From contig KV748227.1 of the NCBI GenBank assembly GCA_001692895.1, positions 744,001-808,000 on the forward strand: a stretch of DNA of 64,000 nt. The letters are read 5' to 3'. The translations under genes were made by a program, and so were the position numbers. The stretch comes from Cenococcum geophilum 1.58. Taxonomy: Eukaryota > Ascomycota > Dothideomycetes > Gloniales > Gloniaceae. Positions 46,101 through 58,454 of the stretch are shown piece by piece. Within the stretch, counting starts at the first letter, position 1, and the number at the start of each line of letters is the position of its first letter. The notes under the pieces are model-generated. The model was not told the origin of the DNA. It did no database searches and saw only the letters and a list, made by a program, of their open reading frames with translations.

Positions 46101-46600
46101 TAGGTTACTCCTACTTAGTACTATACTAACTTAGCTTATTATCGCATCTTACGGCGTTAAGTATCTCTAATATTAACCTGGCCTGTAATCTAATTAATCC
46201 TTAGATTATATTCCTATAACTAAGGCATACCTAATACTGCCTCGTCTTGTCCTAATGGTAGGATATTAAAAGACATCTTGATTTGTCTTCCTTTAATAGT
46301 TATCTAAATAGGTCCTATTTTAAGGTTAATAATCCCTCCTCTATAGGTTATTAGATCTCCTAAAATTATAACTAATAGGTAAGGTTACTCCTTTTATCTA
46401 TAAGGTAATCCCATTCTCTTAACTGCTACTAGTAAGATATAGTTTCGCGTTACTTTACTATCTATTAGCGCTTTAAACTGCTGATCTTACTAATTAATTC
46501 GTAAATTTAGGTATTATCCTTAAATTCCTTTAAGGGTCTAAGGCTCTACTACTAGCTCCCTCTGGTCCCGTAAGCCTCTACTTTTCCTAACTATTAGCTA
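43200..46600 (-). pseudogene. pol of gypsy A copy 2
   Basis: Minus strand, with the same domain order as copy 1: chromodomain about 43240-43370, integrase about 43800-44460, RNase H about 44690-45050, RT with VYLNNIIIY at about 45485-45515, protease about 46400-46520. The RT site is NN in both copies. TpG context at both Asp codons explains this as mutation rather than shared ancestry. The plus-strand frame at 45946 is a shadow. Confidence 0.85.
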
Positions 46601-48500
46601 CTTAATCCTAGTACACTTGGCTCGCTCTTTAGCCAATACCTAGTTCGCTTTTTATCTTTAATATGCTATAGACATATATTTTCTAGGTATTTCTACTACT
46701 ATTGTCCGTCTAAGCATTTTTCCGTAAGGAATCTTCCTAGTTAAAGTACTAAACTTCCTTCCTCTTGGACCTCTACTAGATGCCATCTATATATATATTT
46801 GGTATTCCTATACTATTACTTATCCGTTATCTAGTATATCCTTATAGGGTATTTCCAATTCTTTTCCTTTGGATTTTTATATATTTTATATATATTATCC
46901 ATATACGCAATCTATAATAACGTATAGTGTACTAAGTGCTTTAGGTTAACTTTTGGCTCGTCTTTATCCCTAAGTTTAAACCTTTATCATACTGATCTAA
47001 ACGTTATAACTTTATTTATAGGTACTAAGATACGCCTTTTGCTTCTCTAGTCCTCTAAACATTTCTCTAGATCCTTTAATATTATAATTAAGGCTCCTTT
47101 AATATGCGTTATAGCCTTCTCTATAATTAGGTGGTCTTAGATAACTTTTTTATCCAACCATATATAGAAATCTTCCCACTTATTATTGTGCCTTTGCCTA
47201 TACCACTTTTGGTATAGCTGCTAGAGTGTATACGGTCTGTCTATAAGGAAGTATCTTCTTATTACTATATTGTAATAGCCTTTTATATATCGTTTTTTAA
47301 ACCTAGTTAAAATCCCTAAATCCTCTTTATTTTCCAGTTTAGTAAGCCACTTAGCTCTTAGTATGCCTACTCTCGGCCTATTAGTAATTCTTTATATTAG
47401 TGCTCTATCCTTTATACGTCCTAATGTGCTAGATCTCTTGTCTAGTTTCTGTTCTTACTATACAATAATTCTTTACCTAAACTCTTCTATAGTTTCTTTT
47501 AGTCTACACCTTGCGCTCTAATCCTTAAAGTCGTCTTGCTTCTTAATCTAGGTATTAAACTTTTAATCTTTAGGCTGAATACTGCGTTCCCCTAGTAAGT
47601 CTTCTAGGTCTATGTGTCTGTCTCCTAGTTTGGCTACTGTTTATATTACAGATTCTCTAATTTATAAAGAAGCTCCTTACCTCTTATCTATAGGTGTCCT
47701 TATTTATATTCCGAAATCTTGGTCCCTTAGATTCTTTAATCCTAAGCTTACTTCTAACTTAAGCTTAGCTCCCGCCTTAGTCTAACTAGGTGTCCATGGT
47801 GTTCTTATCTTATCTTAAGAGTCTTAAATCTTACTCATCTTGTCTTAAGAGTCTTATGCCTTACTTATCTCGTCTTAAGAGTCTTATGCCTATGGGAAAC
47901 TCTGTCCCGAGCTTATTTATATATTTCTAAACTAAGCTATTGCCCTGCTCTATTGGTTTTCTTCTATTATAGGTCCTTGGGTATACCTTATCTCATCTTA
48001 AGAATCTTAGTCGTCTCTTATCTCGTCTTAAGAATCTTAAGCCTTTGGCCTTTTGCCTTTATTAAGTGCCGAAGTAGTTCGCTATCCTACTTCTCTTATG
48101 TCTTGCGAAGCGATAGACATTGTATCTAGTAGGGTTTTAATCCCTACTAATGTTCCTTATTCTATAGTGGAATTATCCTCTACTTTTAGTATAATATCTC
48201 TAAGGTCTGCTCGCTCCTAGTAAGCGGCCCTTATTGCCTTATTGTTATGGAATATTTCGCCTAGGTTAAATTTATCGTCCTTAATATCCGATCTGCAAAC
48301 TAGTTCGTTGGTTCCTCTATATTTTATAGGTGCTAGCTCTTATAGCTAATAGCTTGCGCCATACTTAGCGTCCTTATGAATTTAGTATGCGTTGTTATAA
48401 TAAAACGCAAAACTTCTAATTGAATATTCTTTTGTTCCTCGCAGTATATTATTATCCCTTTATATATATATGTTGTCTACTAGTCTCGTTCCTTTTACTA
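46601..48500 (-). pseudogene. gag-protease linker with acidic repeat, gypsy A copy 2
   Basis: Counterpart of 10690-12180. The motif CTTATCTCGTCTTAAGA recurs at about 47805, 47835, 47865, 47990 and 48020, encoding DS.DE(I/M) on the minus strand. No other domain was recognised. Confidence 0.55.
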
Positions 48501-49570
48501 TATAATAACTCTGCCTACTTCTATAGTCTCTAATATAATAACCTTATTTTCCGCAATTTATGTAAGCTCTTTCTTTAAACTATTTCTCTTGCTATGGAAT
48601 CCGCCTAAACGTCTTCTGCTGTTAAGATCCCTAATTTGGCCTTTGCTCCTTAGACCTTTAATTACTTAATTCTTGTCCTTTGGGTTTCTATAGTTTACTC
48701 CTACTCTTATAGGCTTCTTTAATACTACTTAGGTCTATTAGCTCTGCGCTATACTATAGTTTCTAACTTAGCTTTTGTCGTTATATACTCTGCGCCTTAT
48801 ATAACTATAGAACTCTATCCTAGCCTCTCTTAGCCTATTCTCTTTAGTAGATTTAATTGTTAATCTTAATTGCCTAATCTATTAGTTCCCTTAGGGTGTC
48901 CGCATCTTCTATTAGAATAATTACGTCCTAGACTTTAGCCTTAAGTCCCTATTTGTACTATGCTATAAGCGCCCTATTATTCTACTTTACTTATATTGCT
49001 AGTATCTAGAACTATATTATATACTTAATTACTAAAGTTCGTTATATGAGGTTCTAGAGTTTTCTTTCCGCTGTAGTTATTTCTTCCAGGTCTTTAAATA
49101 TCTGCGTAAGTTATTCTGCGAATCCTTCCTAACTTAAGAATATAAATTACACGTCTTGGTTAGTGGTTATTATTCCGTTTGCCTGTATCTCTATAAGGTA
49201 AGGTTTAAACTACTTAAGTGCTTTTCCTAATAAGAATAGTCCTGCATAGGCTATCCGATCTATAGGTATAGGTAACTTTACTCCCTCCTGTAAGACCTTA
49301 AAATATATCTACGTAAGGAATCCTTTAAGCTTTAACCTCTCTCCTATAAATCTCTTAATTGATAGTAGCTTAATCTTTGCTGCTTCTATCCCGTTAAGTC
49401 TTTCTTCTAATACTATATTATTAGCTATTAGCTAGTCGACTATTTCCTATAGCTGTCTAACCGTTACAGGTTGCTATAAGTTAGTATCTGCTATACTAGT
49501 ATTACCTCCTATCCTTAAAGTAGTTGCTGCCGTTAATAGCGTCGTGGTGGCTACTTTTGGTGGTATATTG
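48501..49570 (-). pseudogene. gag of gypsy A copy 2
   Basis: Minus strand. It starts near 49570 at a position where the ATG of copy 1 has become ATA (reading PPKVATTTLLTAATTL). The knuckle region AYINCGK.GY is near 48540-48565. Its sequence is colinear with 9128-10200. Confidence 0.75.
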
Positions 49571-49610
49571 TTTAACTTCTTATATTAATACCGTAACTAG
49601 GTAGTAATTG

Positions 49611-50035
49611 TGTAACGGAACCTTATAGCAAGAACTACGATGGGCTTATTATTAGGCTAGGTGTATAGGAAATGCAAGTATAAAAGTTAACAACGTAATA
49701 ATAACTGGTGGAGTGGTTGCCTAACAGATTAACTCTAATTGTATTCTAAGAATTACTATAAGGAAGGAACTATCTAGGTAGGGACTAAGGGTCCTTAAAT
49801 ACACAACCGTACTCCTATAAAATCCTTCTTATATATAATGTACGTCTTATACGTAAGGTACGTAAGTTCCTTTTGTTCCTTTTATTTAATACGTAGCACA
49901 TTATATAACCTTGGTTACTATTCCTCGTCACATAGTTCTATCGGCTCTATCCTAGACCGTGCCTAAATTAACCAACTAGCTTCTTCTGTCTCTTCTCTAA
50001 GTAGTTATAACATTGTACTTAAAGCGTCCGTAACA
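49611..50035 (-). repeat. 5' LTR of gypsy A copy 2
   Basis: 425 bp with both TGTAACGG and CCGTAACA ends intact on the plus strand; the least mutated LTR of the family here. Confidence 0.92.
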
Positions 50036-50040
50036 ATAAT

Positions 50041-51707
50041 ACGATTTAGATATATCCTAGTCGTATATTTTAAACTACTGCTAGTTATAGACTAGACGGT
50101 CTTAGAGGTAGATTTGTTACCCTTATATCCCCTTACGGCTTCCTAAGATAGTATAGCTATATCGTAGGCTATAACTAGGCTGCCACTTCTACTAAGTTAA
50201 TATATACCGACTCTACTTAGTATATATCTTCCTAAAATTCGCTTAGCTCTTTCTTATTTTAGTACTATTACTTTCTATAAGCTTTACTAAAGCAGTCTTT
50301 AGTTAAACAACTATCGTTATTATATTGAGATTGATATTTGTATTCTACCTTAGCTAGTCTTTAAGGAACTAAATTTGATTATTACTTGGTAAATACGGTA
50401 TTAGACTTCCTAGGCGCTTATGTATTCTAGCGTAAATTTAGTTATTCTTGTTTATATATAGGAACTTACAGTGGATTAGTTCTTAGAGCTTTAAGTATTA
50501 GTTAATAAAATAATAGGGGCCTCTGTATCTAAAATATGTCTAGGCTTATATATAGTATATGCTAAAGTTTTCTAATCCTCTATACCTTTTTAGGCCTGGC
50601 TTATATTGCTTTTATAGTACCTCCTTATAAAATAGTATTCGTCTATTATTTATTACTAGTTATAGGCCCGTTTATTCTTAACGTACTAGGGCCTTATTTA
50701 GGAGCTGTGTATACTATATTAAATCTTAGCCAATTCTATTAAGGAACGGTATTAAGGACGTAATGCCTACTAATTTAACCGTCCTAAGATTAAGCCTCCT
50801 AAGTTAACTAGTAAGGTTCTTTAGTTTAGGGTTTATTTCCTAGGTTATTTAATAAATACTTACTAACTTATTAAGTTAAGAGACTATAGGCGGCTAAAAT
50901 ATAGTATCTTTTTAGTTAGATATAATTAGTTACTAATTGTGGAATTATCTAACTATCTAACAAAGACCTTACTCCTTAGGATTTATTATTAATAGATGGT
51001 CTACGCCCTTATGCGAATTAAGCCTATCCTCTATAGCCCTCTTTAGCAGGTAGAAGTTAAAAGATATTTATCTATCCGGGTTAGCTCCTATCTTAATTAT
51101 AGCATATCTTTAATATTTAAATAAGAGTCCTTTTATAAACTAGTATCCTTATTTACTGTTTTTTAGATTACTAGCCTTAGTAACCTTTTAGGAAATTAGC
51201 ATAAATTATTTATAATATTCGCATATGCTACTAGGTAGGTTATTCTTATACTATAGTGTATAAGCTTCTAAGAATTCTATCGTCTTGACTTATTAAAAGT
51301 AGTTACTTCCTTAGTAGTCTATCTAAAGTTTTCTTATAAGTTCTATCTAACTACTAATTATAAACTTAGGCAGGCTCCAGACCTAAGTCCCTATTTAATA
51401 ATTATAATATTCTAAAAGTCCTTATTACTTTTTATTGTCTATAATACTATATAAGATATATAATTGCTTATACTATTTAATAAATTATAATACGTTTTAT
51501 CTTATAAAGTAAGGAGTCCCTAAAGTTAGTATAAGCTAGGCTATAATATATACCTTATCTTATTCCGTTAGTAGTCTATTATAAAGTAATAGACTTATAG
51601 TTTCTCTAAGGATAGGTAAGTTAACCTCCTAGTTCTTATCCTCTATTTACTAAGGGTTATCGGTCCTAGATATTATAGGAGTTAGGTTTAATATTATATC
51701 CCCTAGA
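50041..51707 (+). pseudogene. Unidentified large ORF, segment B
   Basis: Joining 42055 to 50041 across the ATAAT duplication puts codon starts at positions leaving remainder 2 modulo 3. That frame runs to the next insertion at 51707 with only TAA/TAG stops. Readable parts: RFRYILVVYFKLLLVID (about 50045), ASVSKICLGLYIVYAKVF (about 50525), NLLGN.HKLFIIFAYATR (about 51190) and APDLSPYLIIIIF (about 51375). There is no recognised motif. Hydrophobic residues are inflated by C-to-T change, so apparent membrane segments should not be trusted. Confidence 0.5.
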
Positions 51708-52077
51708 TATTACGGGACACCCCTATAACACCTTACACACGTCTACCTATTTCCACCGACTTAGCAATTAGAGACTAACCGCGAAATGGCAATTTAACGG
51801 CAATCTAATGGCAATCTAACGGCAATCTACGGCATTCTGCTATATTCTGCCAAATTCTACTAAATTCTACTAAGTTCTGCTAGGACTATAACCTAAACCC
51901 TATTCTGCCTATGCACGTATTAACTAAGCAACTAAGCCAACGATATATACCCTTTCTTCCCGTTTTCCTACCTTCTTTCCTTACGCAACGTCTTAACTTT
52001 ATTATGTAGTTTATATACATAGCTTAATAATACCTACTTCGCTATATATTATTACCGCTTATGCTTACTCCATGACA
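51708..52077 (+). repeat. 5' LTR of gypsy B copy 1
   Basis: 370 bp, TATTACGGGACACCCC..TGACA. Includes a zone of GGCAATCTAA repeats and a zone of TTCTGCCAAA/TTCTACTAAA repeats (about 51790-51880). Confidence 0.9.
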
Positions 52078-52113
52078 CTACGTTACATCAAAAACCTATA
52101 CTACCCTCTGAAA

Positions 52114-53440
52114 ATGTAGAACAACCCTAAAGCCCCCGTAATAGCTAATGCTATTATAGCTGCACTTTAAAAACAATTAGTAGGTATATAGAAGTCCTTT
52201 ATAGACGCCCTTATATAGCACTAAGCTACTTTAACTTAATAGTAAGCCGAATAAGACGCATAATAACAACAATTAATTAAAGCACTTTAAGAAGAAGTCC
52301 GCATTCTTAAGATGCCTATATTAAGGCCTTAAGACCAAACGCCATTTCTAGAGATAAATACGCGGAACGCAAGCCCTAAATTAGTAGTAGTTACTTATCC
52401 TATAGAACTAACTACTGCACTAAAACGATCTAAGAAACTACTAGACCCCCTAGTATTTACCGGTAAATAATAAGAGCTTTAGTTATTTTTAAGCCGGCTT
52501 AAGAATAAGCTAACTGGTAATGCTAACCGCTACCTAACCGAAGCTAACTAACTCTATTACGCCCTAAGTTAACTAAAAAAAGACGCAGCTAACCTTATTA
52601 AACCTTTTTAACTAAACTTAGTATAAAGCCTAGTTATACTTCTTAAAGCCATATACGGTAACCTAAACCGCTAAGCCACTGCTTAAAAAAAGATAAACCA
52701 AATAACTTAAGAAAAAAAAAGTTTCCTAGTATACTTCTCTAAATTTAACCGCTACGCAAAGGAAATAGGCTAGAATAACTCCGCACTAATTAACAGCCTT
52801 ATTAAGTCCTTAAGCCCTAAACTAAAAACCTCCCTAATAGGCGTAGACCTCTTAGAAACTCTTAACGCCTATATAAACGTTATTAACAAATAGTATAACG
52901 ATATACTACGCCTTATACTAAAGCCCGTTTATTAGTATAATATAACAACCCCGTAAATATTTATTAAGTTATCGTCTCAACCTAAGCACCCTAACGCCAT
53001 AGATATTAACACTAGGACCCTAGGATACGCCCTATTAGGGTCCTCTAAATGAAAACAACGCATTAAGCTAGGCCTCTACTTTAAATATAAAAGTGGCTCC
53101 TACCTCTTAAACTACTACTCTATCCCTATACCCTAAAACGATTTACAAATAGCTAGCACTAGCAGCCGTTTACTATATTAATCTTCCAGTTACCGTCCCC
53201 AATCTTTATCTGGTTCTACCCCTATGTCTAGTAAGCACTATTTATAAGGACGAAGCTACAACCGACGTCCTATAAGAACCCCACCGCAATCGCCTCTAAA
53301 AGGAAGGTCCTAGAGCTAAGTCGCTCTCCGGGATAGCTCTGCTACAGGATCTTATTAAACGCATTTAACGTTATAAACTCTAACTCTTAGGACCGTAGCA
53401 TAACTATTAACTATTATTTTTAGTAGAATAGTTAATAGGC
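52114..53440 (+). pseudogene. gag of gypsy B copy 1
   Basis: The ATG at 52114 is followed by N..PKAPVIANAIIAAL. A coiled-coil-like region follows (LKEEVRILKMP-type, about 52285), and then a capsid-like segment. A decayed knuckle LGLYFKYKSGSYLLNY (about 53065-53110) stands where relatives have CFKCG. Broken by TAA/TAG. Confidence 0.7.
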
Positions 53441-56400
53441 TAACGCTTAAATCCTAATTAACATAGGAGCTAGCGGTATAGGATTTATTAATAAGATCTT
53501 TACGTAAGATAATAGTTTTACCCTAACCCCCCTTAACCAGCATATTAACGTATTTAGATTTAATGGCAAACGTACCATCTTAGGCCGTATTACCTATATG
53601 GTAACCCTAAGACTCTAATATCTAAACCATAAAGAACTAATTAAGCTTTTTGTTACCACCCTAAGTCACTTAGTAATCCTTAGATAACCCTAGATAAAGC
53701 TATATAAGGTAACTATTAATTAAAATAACCTTAAGCTTCTATTTACCGCCTCCCGTTATAAGCAGAAGTGCTTTATAACTCACTACTTAGACCCAAAACC
53801 AAAATCTAAAGAATCCACCAGATTCCACTAATATAAGATTTCTACTAAATTCCACTAATATAAGAATTCCACCGACACCCACTAAGGATCCGAAAATTCC
53901 ACTAAGCTCTATAAGTTATTACTAAGCACTATACCACCCCAAACTAAATAGAAACTTAAGCTTAGTATATAAAACTACTAAAAGGACTAGTATCCTATAA
54001 TAAAAAGAATACTTAAAGAACCCGAACCTAAATCTAATACTAACTCCGTATCTAACACTAAACCTAAACCTAAATAAGAAACTATGGACGAGCCAAATAA
54101 GCTTAGTACCCTAGATATCCGCATAATTAGAGCTACTCCGTTAGCGCAACTTACTAAGAAACCTAAATATACAATCTTTGCTATTACTATAGCTAATATC
54201 AAGAAGGCCTTAGTACTAAAAAAGCACACCAACCCTGCTATAAAGGTACTAGTAGAGTACTATAACCGCCTAGAGGCATTTTTATGGAAGGAAGCTAATA
54301 AGCTACTAGAATACCAATTATACGACTATAAGATTATACTTAAAGAAGGAAAGCAGCCTAGATTTAGACCCTTATACGGGATATCCTAAAATAAACTCTA
54401 AGTACTATAAAAGTATTTAGATAAGAACCTAAGTAAAGGATTTATTAGAGCAAGCTTATCGCCTATAGCCGCACTAGTAATCTTTATTAAGAAACCCGGC
54501 GATAGTTTACGCTTCTATATAGACTACTAAGCTCTTAACGCCGTTACCATTAAGAACTAATATCTGATCCCGTTAATATAGGAGACACTAAACCAACTAA
54601 GCAAGGCTTATTACTACATAAAGCTTGATATTATCTCTGCATTTAACTGTCTTTGCATTATAAAAGGGAACAAATAGCTTACTGCATTTCGTACCCAATA
54701 TAGACTATTTAAGTACTTAGTAACACCCTTTAGCCTTATAAACGCCCTAAGCTCGTTTTAACATTATATAAACAATACCCTACACCCCTACCTAGATATC
54801 TTCTATACTGCTTATATTAACGACATCCTAATATATAGTAATAACCTAACTAAACATCAAAAACACGTTAACCTTATCCTATAAGCCCTATACGGAGCTG
54901 GTCTATAATTAGATATAAATAAATATAAGTTCCATAAAACGGAAGTCCTATACCTTAGACTCCTTATTTCTATAAACAGTATATAAATAGACCCGAAAAA
55001 AGTTAAAGTAATTATAAACTAGCAAAAACCTAAAAATATTAAGGATATAAGAGCCTTTATAGGATTTGCTAATTTCTACCAATAGTTTATTAATAACTTC
55101 TCCGCCCTAGTTTTACCCCTTATAGCTCTAACCTAAAAGGATAAAATCTTTATCTTTAATAAGGAATATAAGAAGGCCTTTATCTATCTAAAGGTTATAT
55201 TTACTACTGCGCCTATACTTTAACACTTTAACCCAAACCAAATAAGTGTTATAGAAGCCAACTTATCTAACTACGTCACCGGAGGCATCCTATCTTAGTA
55301 TAACGAGGATGGAGTATTGCACCCCATAGTATACTTTTTAAAATAACTAAGCCTAGCTGAATATAACTATAAGATCTATAATAAGGAATTATTAGCTATT
55401 ATTAGGTGTTTTAAATAATGGCAACCTAAACTAGAAGGCGCTAGATTTTTAATTAAGGTCCTTAGTGACTATAAGAACCTACAGTACTTTATAACCACAA
55501 AACAGCTAAGTTATTATTAGGCCCACTAGTTAGAATATCTGTCTTATTTCCAATTCTTAATTACGTACCACCTAGGCGTTTAAGGTTAGAAGCCTAATGC
55601 CCTAACCTAACGCTCGCAAGACACGCCAGCCCTAGAAGAAGCGCGCTCTTACCAAAATTAGACCCTACTTTACCCTAAACTATTTAACCCTCCTACTAAA
55701 GATCTTATAATACACGTCCTTAAAATAACTAATTAATTAATTAAACAGATTATAGTTAATAAATACCCAAATAACGAGTTTATCTAAGAGACGCTTAAGC
55801 TAATACAAGATAGTATCAGACGCTCTAAAAAGATTTCTCTAAGTAAATACAAAGCCTATGGAAATTGCTTATATTACTAGAACTGTCTAGTTATCCTTAA
55901 TTACAATAAGCTTAAGCTTAAACTCCTTAAATACGTACATAATCTACTTATCGCCGGCCACCTAGGCCAAGGAAAGACCCTAGAACTACTCCAACGGGAG
56001 TATTATTAGCCGAATATACATAATATAACACAAAGGTACGTCTCTAGCTACTATNCCTGCCGATAAGCTAAAGCCTCGCATGAGACATATAACGGTCTTT
56101 TAAAGCCACTACCCGTTCCGGACCGAAGATAGAAGGATATCTTAATTAACTTTATTATTAACCTTCTTAAGAGTAGAGGCTGCACGAATATTATAGTAGT
56201 TATAGACTAACTATCTAAAATAAGACACTTAATCGCCTACCCTAATATATTAACGCCTACTATTACCTAACTATTTCTAGATTACGTATAGAAACTCTAC
56301 GGACTCCCTAAAACAATTATCTCTAATAAAGGCAGCTAGTTTATCTTAGTATTCTAGAAGAAACTAACTACTTAACTCCACATTAAAGCACTATTGTTTA

Positions 56401-57200
56401 TTATATATTATCTAGAAACGGATAGCTAAACGGAATACGTAAATGCTATAATGGAATAGTATATTTGGATATACACGTTATATTTATAGGATAACTAGAT
56501 TAACTAGCTTATATTCGCCAAGTTTACTATAAATAATTCCGTCTTAGAAACCACAAAAGTCTCCCCATTCCTAGCCAATTACGGCCAGTACCCACGAATA
56601 GGTTTTAAACCCTTTAGTAATATTCCTTACCCTACTTATTACGCCTTATAAGTTGCAGAAGCAAATAAATTTATAAAGAAGATGGAGGAACTATAACAGT
56701 TCCTTACTAATGAGATAACATAGGCTTAATCTATCTATAAAGCCGCAGCAAATAAGAAACAAACCCCAGCACCGGCCTACTAAATTAGTAATTTCGTCTG
56801 GCTAAATATAAGAAATCTGAATACAAAATAACCTACTAAGAAACTTAATTAGAAGAACGCTGGCCCTTATAAGGTTAAAAAGGTTATCTCTCCTTATGCC
56901 TACTAACTAAAGCTCCCTAATACGGTTAAAATCCACCCCGTATTCTATACGTCAGTCCTCCGCCCTGCTACCCCTATATTAGACGCCCTACCTAAACAGA
57001 TATAAGACCCTCCCCCGCCAGTTAAAGTAGATAGTAAGAACGAATACTTTGTTAAAAGAATTAACGATATTAAGTATAACAAACGGAAACGCTAATATAT
57101 ATATCTTATAAAATGGAGAGGCTTTACTAAGTCCTTATAGGAACCCGTTAACTCTATAGGACTTACACAAGCCGCAGAAGACTTTCACAAACTCCACCCA
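53441..57200 (+). pseudogene. pol of gypsy B copy 1: protease, RT, RNase H, integrase, chromodomain
   Basis: Protease: LINIGASGIGFINKIF (about 53455), where DSGA became NIGA. A still-open stretch (54084-54389) carries the RT approach region with RFRPLYGIS. RT has AYINDILIY (about 54810), where YIDD became YIND, and YLRLLIS further on. RNase H begins near NYVTGGIL (about 55270). Integrase zinc region is about 55930-56070, with core RSRGCTNIIVVID (about 56170). The chromodomain DIKYNKRKRQY.YLIKWRGFT (about 57070-57130) is near the C-terminus, followed by AAEDFHKLHPELPQPH. All features agree with a chromovirus. The copy is dead. Confidence 0.88.
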
Positions 57201-57250
57201 GAACTACCACAGCCCCATCTTGCAAAAGCTCAAGTTTAAAGGGGGGGTAC

Positions 57251-57620
57251 TATTATAGGACACCCCCGTAACACCTTATATACGTTTACCTATTTCTACC
57301 GACTTAGCAATTAAAGACTAACCATAAAATGGCAATTTAACGGCAATCTAATGGCAATCTAACAGCAATCTACGGCATTCTGCCATATTCTGCCAAGTTC
57401 CATTAAATTCTACTAAGTTCTGCCAGGACCATGACCTAAACCCTATTCTACCTATGTACGTGTTAACTAAGCAACCAAGCCAATAATATATGCCCTTTCT
57501 TCCCATTTTCCTACCTTCTTTCCTTACGCAACGTCTTGACTTTATTACGCAGTTTATATACATAGCTTAATAATACCTACTTCGCTATATATTATCACCG
57601 CTTATGCTTACTCCGTGACA
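57251..57620 (+). repeat. 3' LTR of gypsy B copy 1
   Basis: 370 bp, TATTATAGGACACCCCC..GTGACA. Keeps ATTCTGCCATATTCTGCC (about 57376). The 57348-57563 minus-strand frame is a by-product of LTR sequence. Confidence 0.9.
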
Positions 57621-57624
57621 CTAG

Positions 57625-58070
57625 GTCTGGAAAGCTTCGTAGGTTAATAGGCTACTTATTTCCTTCTCCGCTATTATTATAGAATAGGCCTAGTCCTAGG
57701 ATTCCCTTTATTGGTTCTATTGCTATTACTTTTATAAATTTAATAAAGGCTTATATAAAAGTAAGAAGAATTATATATACTATTATAAATATAGTAAATA
57801 AAAAATTTAAAACTTCCTTCTGTTGTTCCTGGTGTACTATAACTCTCTTTTTTATTCTCCGTCTTGCCGTACTATATTCTTATATTCCCGCTACTAATTA
57901 TCTATTTCGTCTATTATAGGTCTTAGATAAGGAACTCTAAAAGTATTATTAACTCATTTTAATAATAGTAATACCTACACATATCGCTAGTAGTTTTACG
58001 CTTAGTTTCTATACCTATTAACGACTTAACAGCTTTTAATAACTAGGGACTTAATAGTTTTTAGTCCTTC
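57625..58070 (+). pseudogene. Unidentified large ORF, segment C
   Basis: Joining segment B to 57625 across the CTAG[A/G] duplication gives a frame with codon starts leaving remainder 1 modulo 3. It stays free of TGA up to the next LTR at 58071. It reads VWKAS.VNRLLISFSAIIIE, then DSLYWFYCYYFYKF, NKGLYKSKKNYIYYYKYS and LLITRDLIVFSPS. The density of Cys/Tyr and Lys in the middle could be a decayed metal-binding or basic region. The frame presumably resumes beyond the gypsy copy that runs off the window. Confidence 0.5.
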
Positions 58071-58418
58071 TGTTATGGGACACCCCTATAATACCTTATA
58101 TACGTTTACCTATTTCTACTAACTTAGTAACTAAAGACTGACCACGAGACGGCAACTTGCTATATTCTACTATATTCTACTAAGTTTTACTAAGTTTTAC
58201 TAAATCCTACTAAGTTCTGCTAGGACTACTACCTAAATCCTATTTTACTTTATATACGTATTAACTAAACAACTAAGTCTATAATATATACCCTTTCTTC
58301 CCATTTTTCTACCTTCTTTTCTTATATAACGTTTTAACCTCCTTATATAGTTTATATATATAGCTTAATAATATCTACCTTGCTATATATTATCGCCGCT
58401 TATACTTACTCCGTAACA
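58071..58418 (+). repeat. 5' LTR of gypsy B copy 2
   Basis: 348 bp, TGTTATGGGACACCCC..GTAACA. It is shorter than copy 1 because part of the GGCAATCTAA repeat zone is missing (about 58145). Confidence 0.88.
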
Positions 58419-58454
58419 CTACGTTGTATTAACTACTTATACTACCGTTAACAT

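Larger units (their letters stand above)
42056..50035 (-). mobile_element. Ty3/gypsy chromovirus, complete, family A copy 2
   Basis: 7980 bp, with 425-bp LTRs (42056-42480 and 49611-50035) and a perfect ATAAT duplication (42051-42055 and 50036-50040). It is the reverse orientation of 8644-16659 and the same family by LTR and coding sequence. It interrupts the unidentified plus-strand ORF. The antisense ORF of the family therefore lies on the plus strand here (42640-43190). Confidence 0.92.
51708..57620 (+). mobile_element. Ty3/gypsy chromovirus, complete, family B copy 1
   Basis: 5913 bp, with two 370-bp LTRs (51708-52077 and 57251-57620). The duplication is CTAGA (51703-51707) against CTAGG (57621-57625), one transition apart. 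The purine tract AAAGGGGGGG is at about 57236-57247. The order is gag, protease, RT, RNase H, integrase, chromodomain on the plus strand. The same family recurs at 58071. Confidence 0.9.

Noticed and set aside
54084-54389. Independent gene from the 101-residue open frame
   Set aside because: It is a stretch of gypsy B pol that happens to have escaped stops, in frame with RT on its right.
57348-57563. Minus-strand 71-residue frame
   Set aside because: Lies wholly inside an LTR, with no family resemblance.
39960-58070. Telomere-linked RecQ helicase or a Starship tyrosine recombinase as identity of the large ORF
   Set aside because: I looked for helicase motifs, zinc-finger spacing and recombinase signatures and could not see any that hold. 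The ORF was left unidentified.
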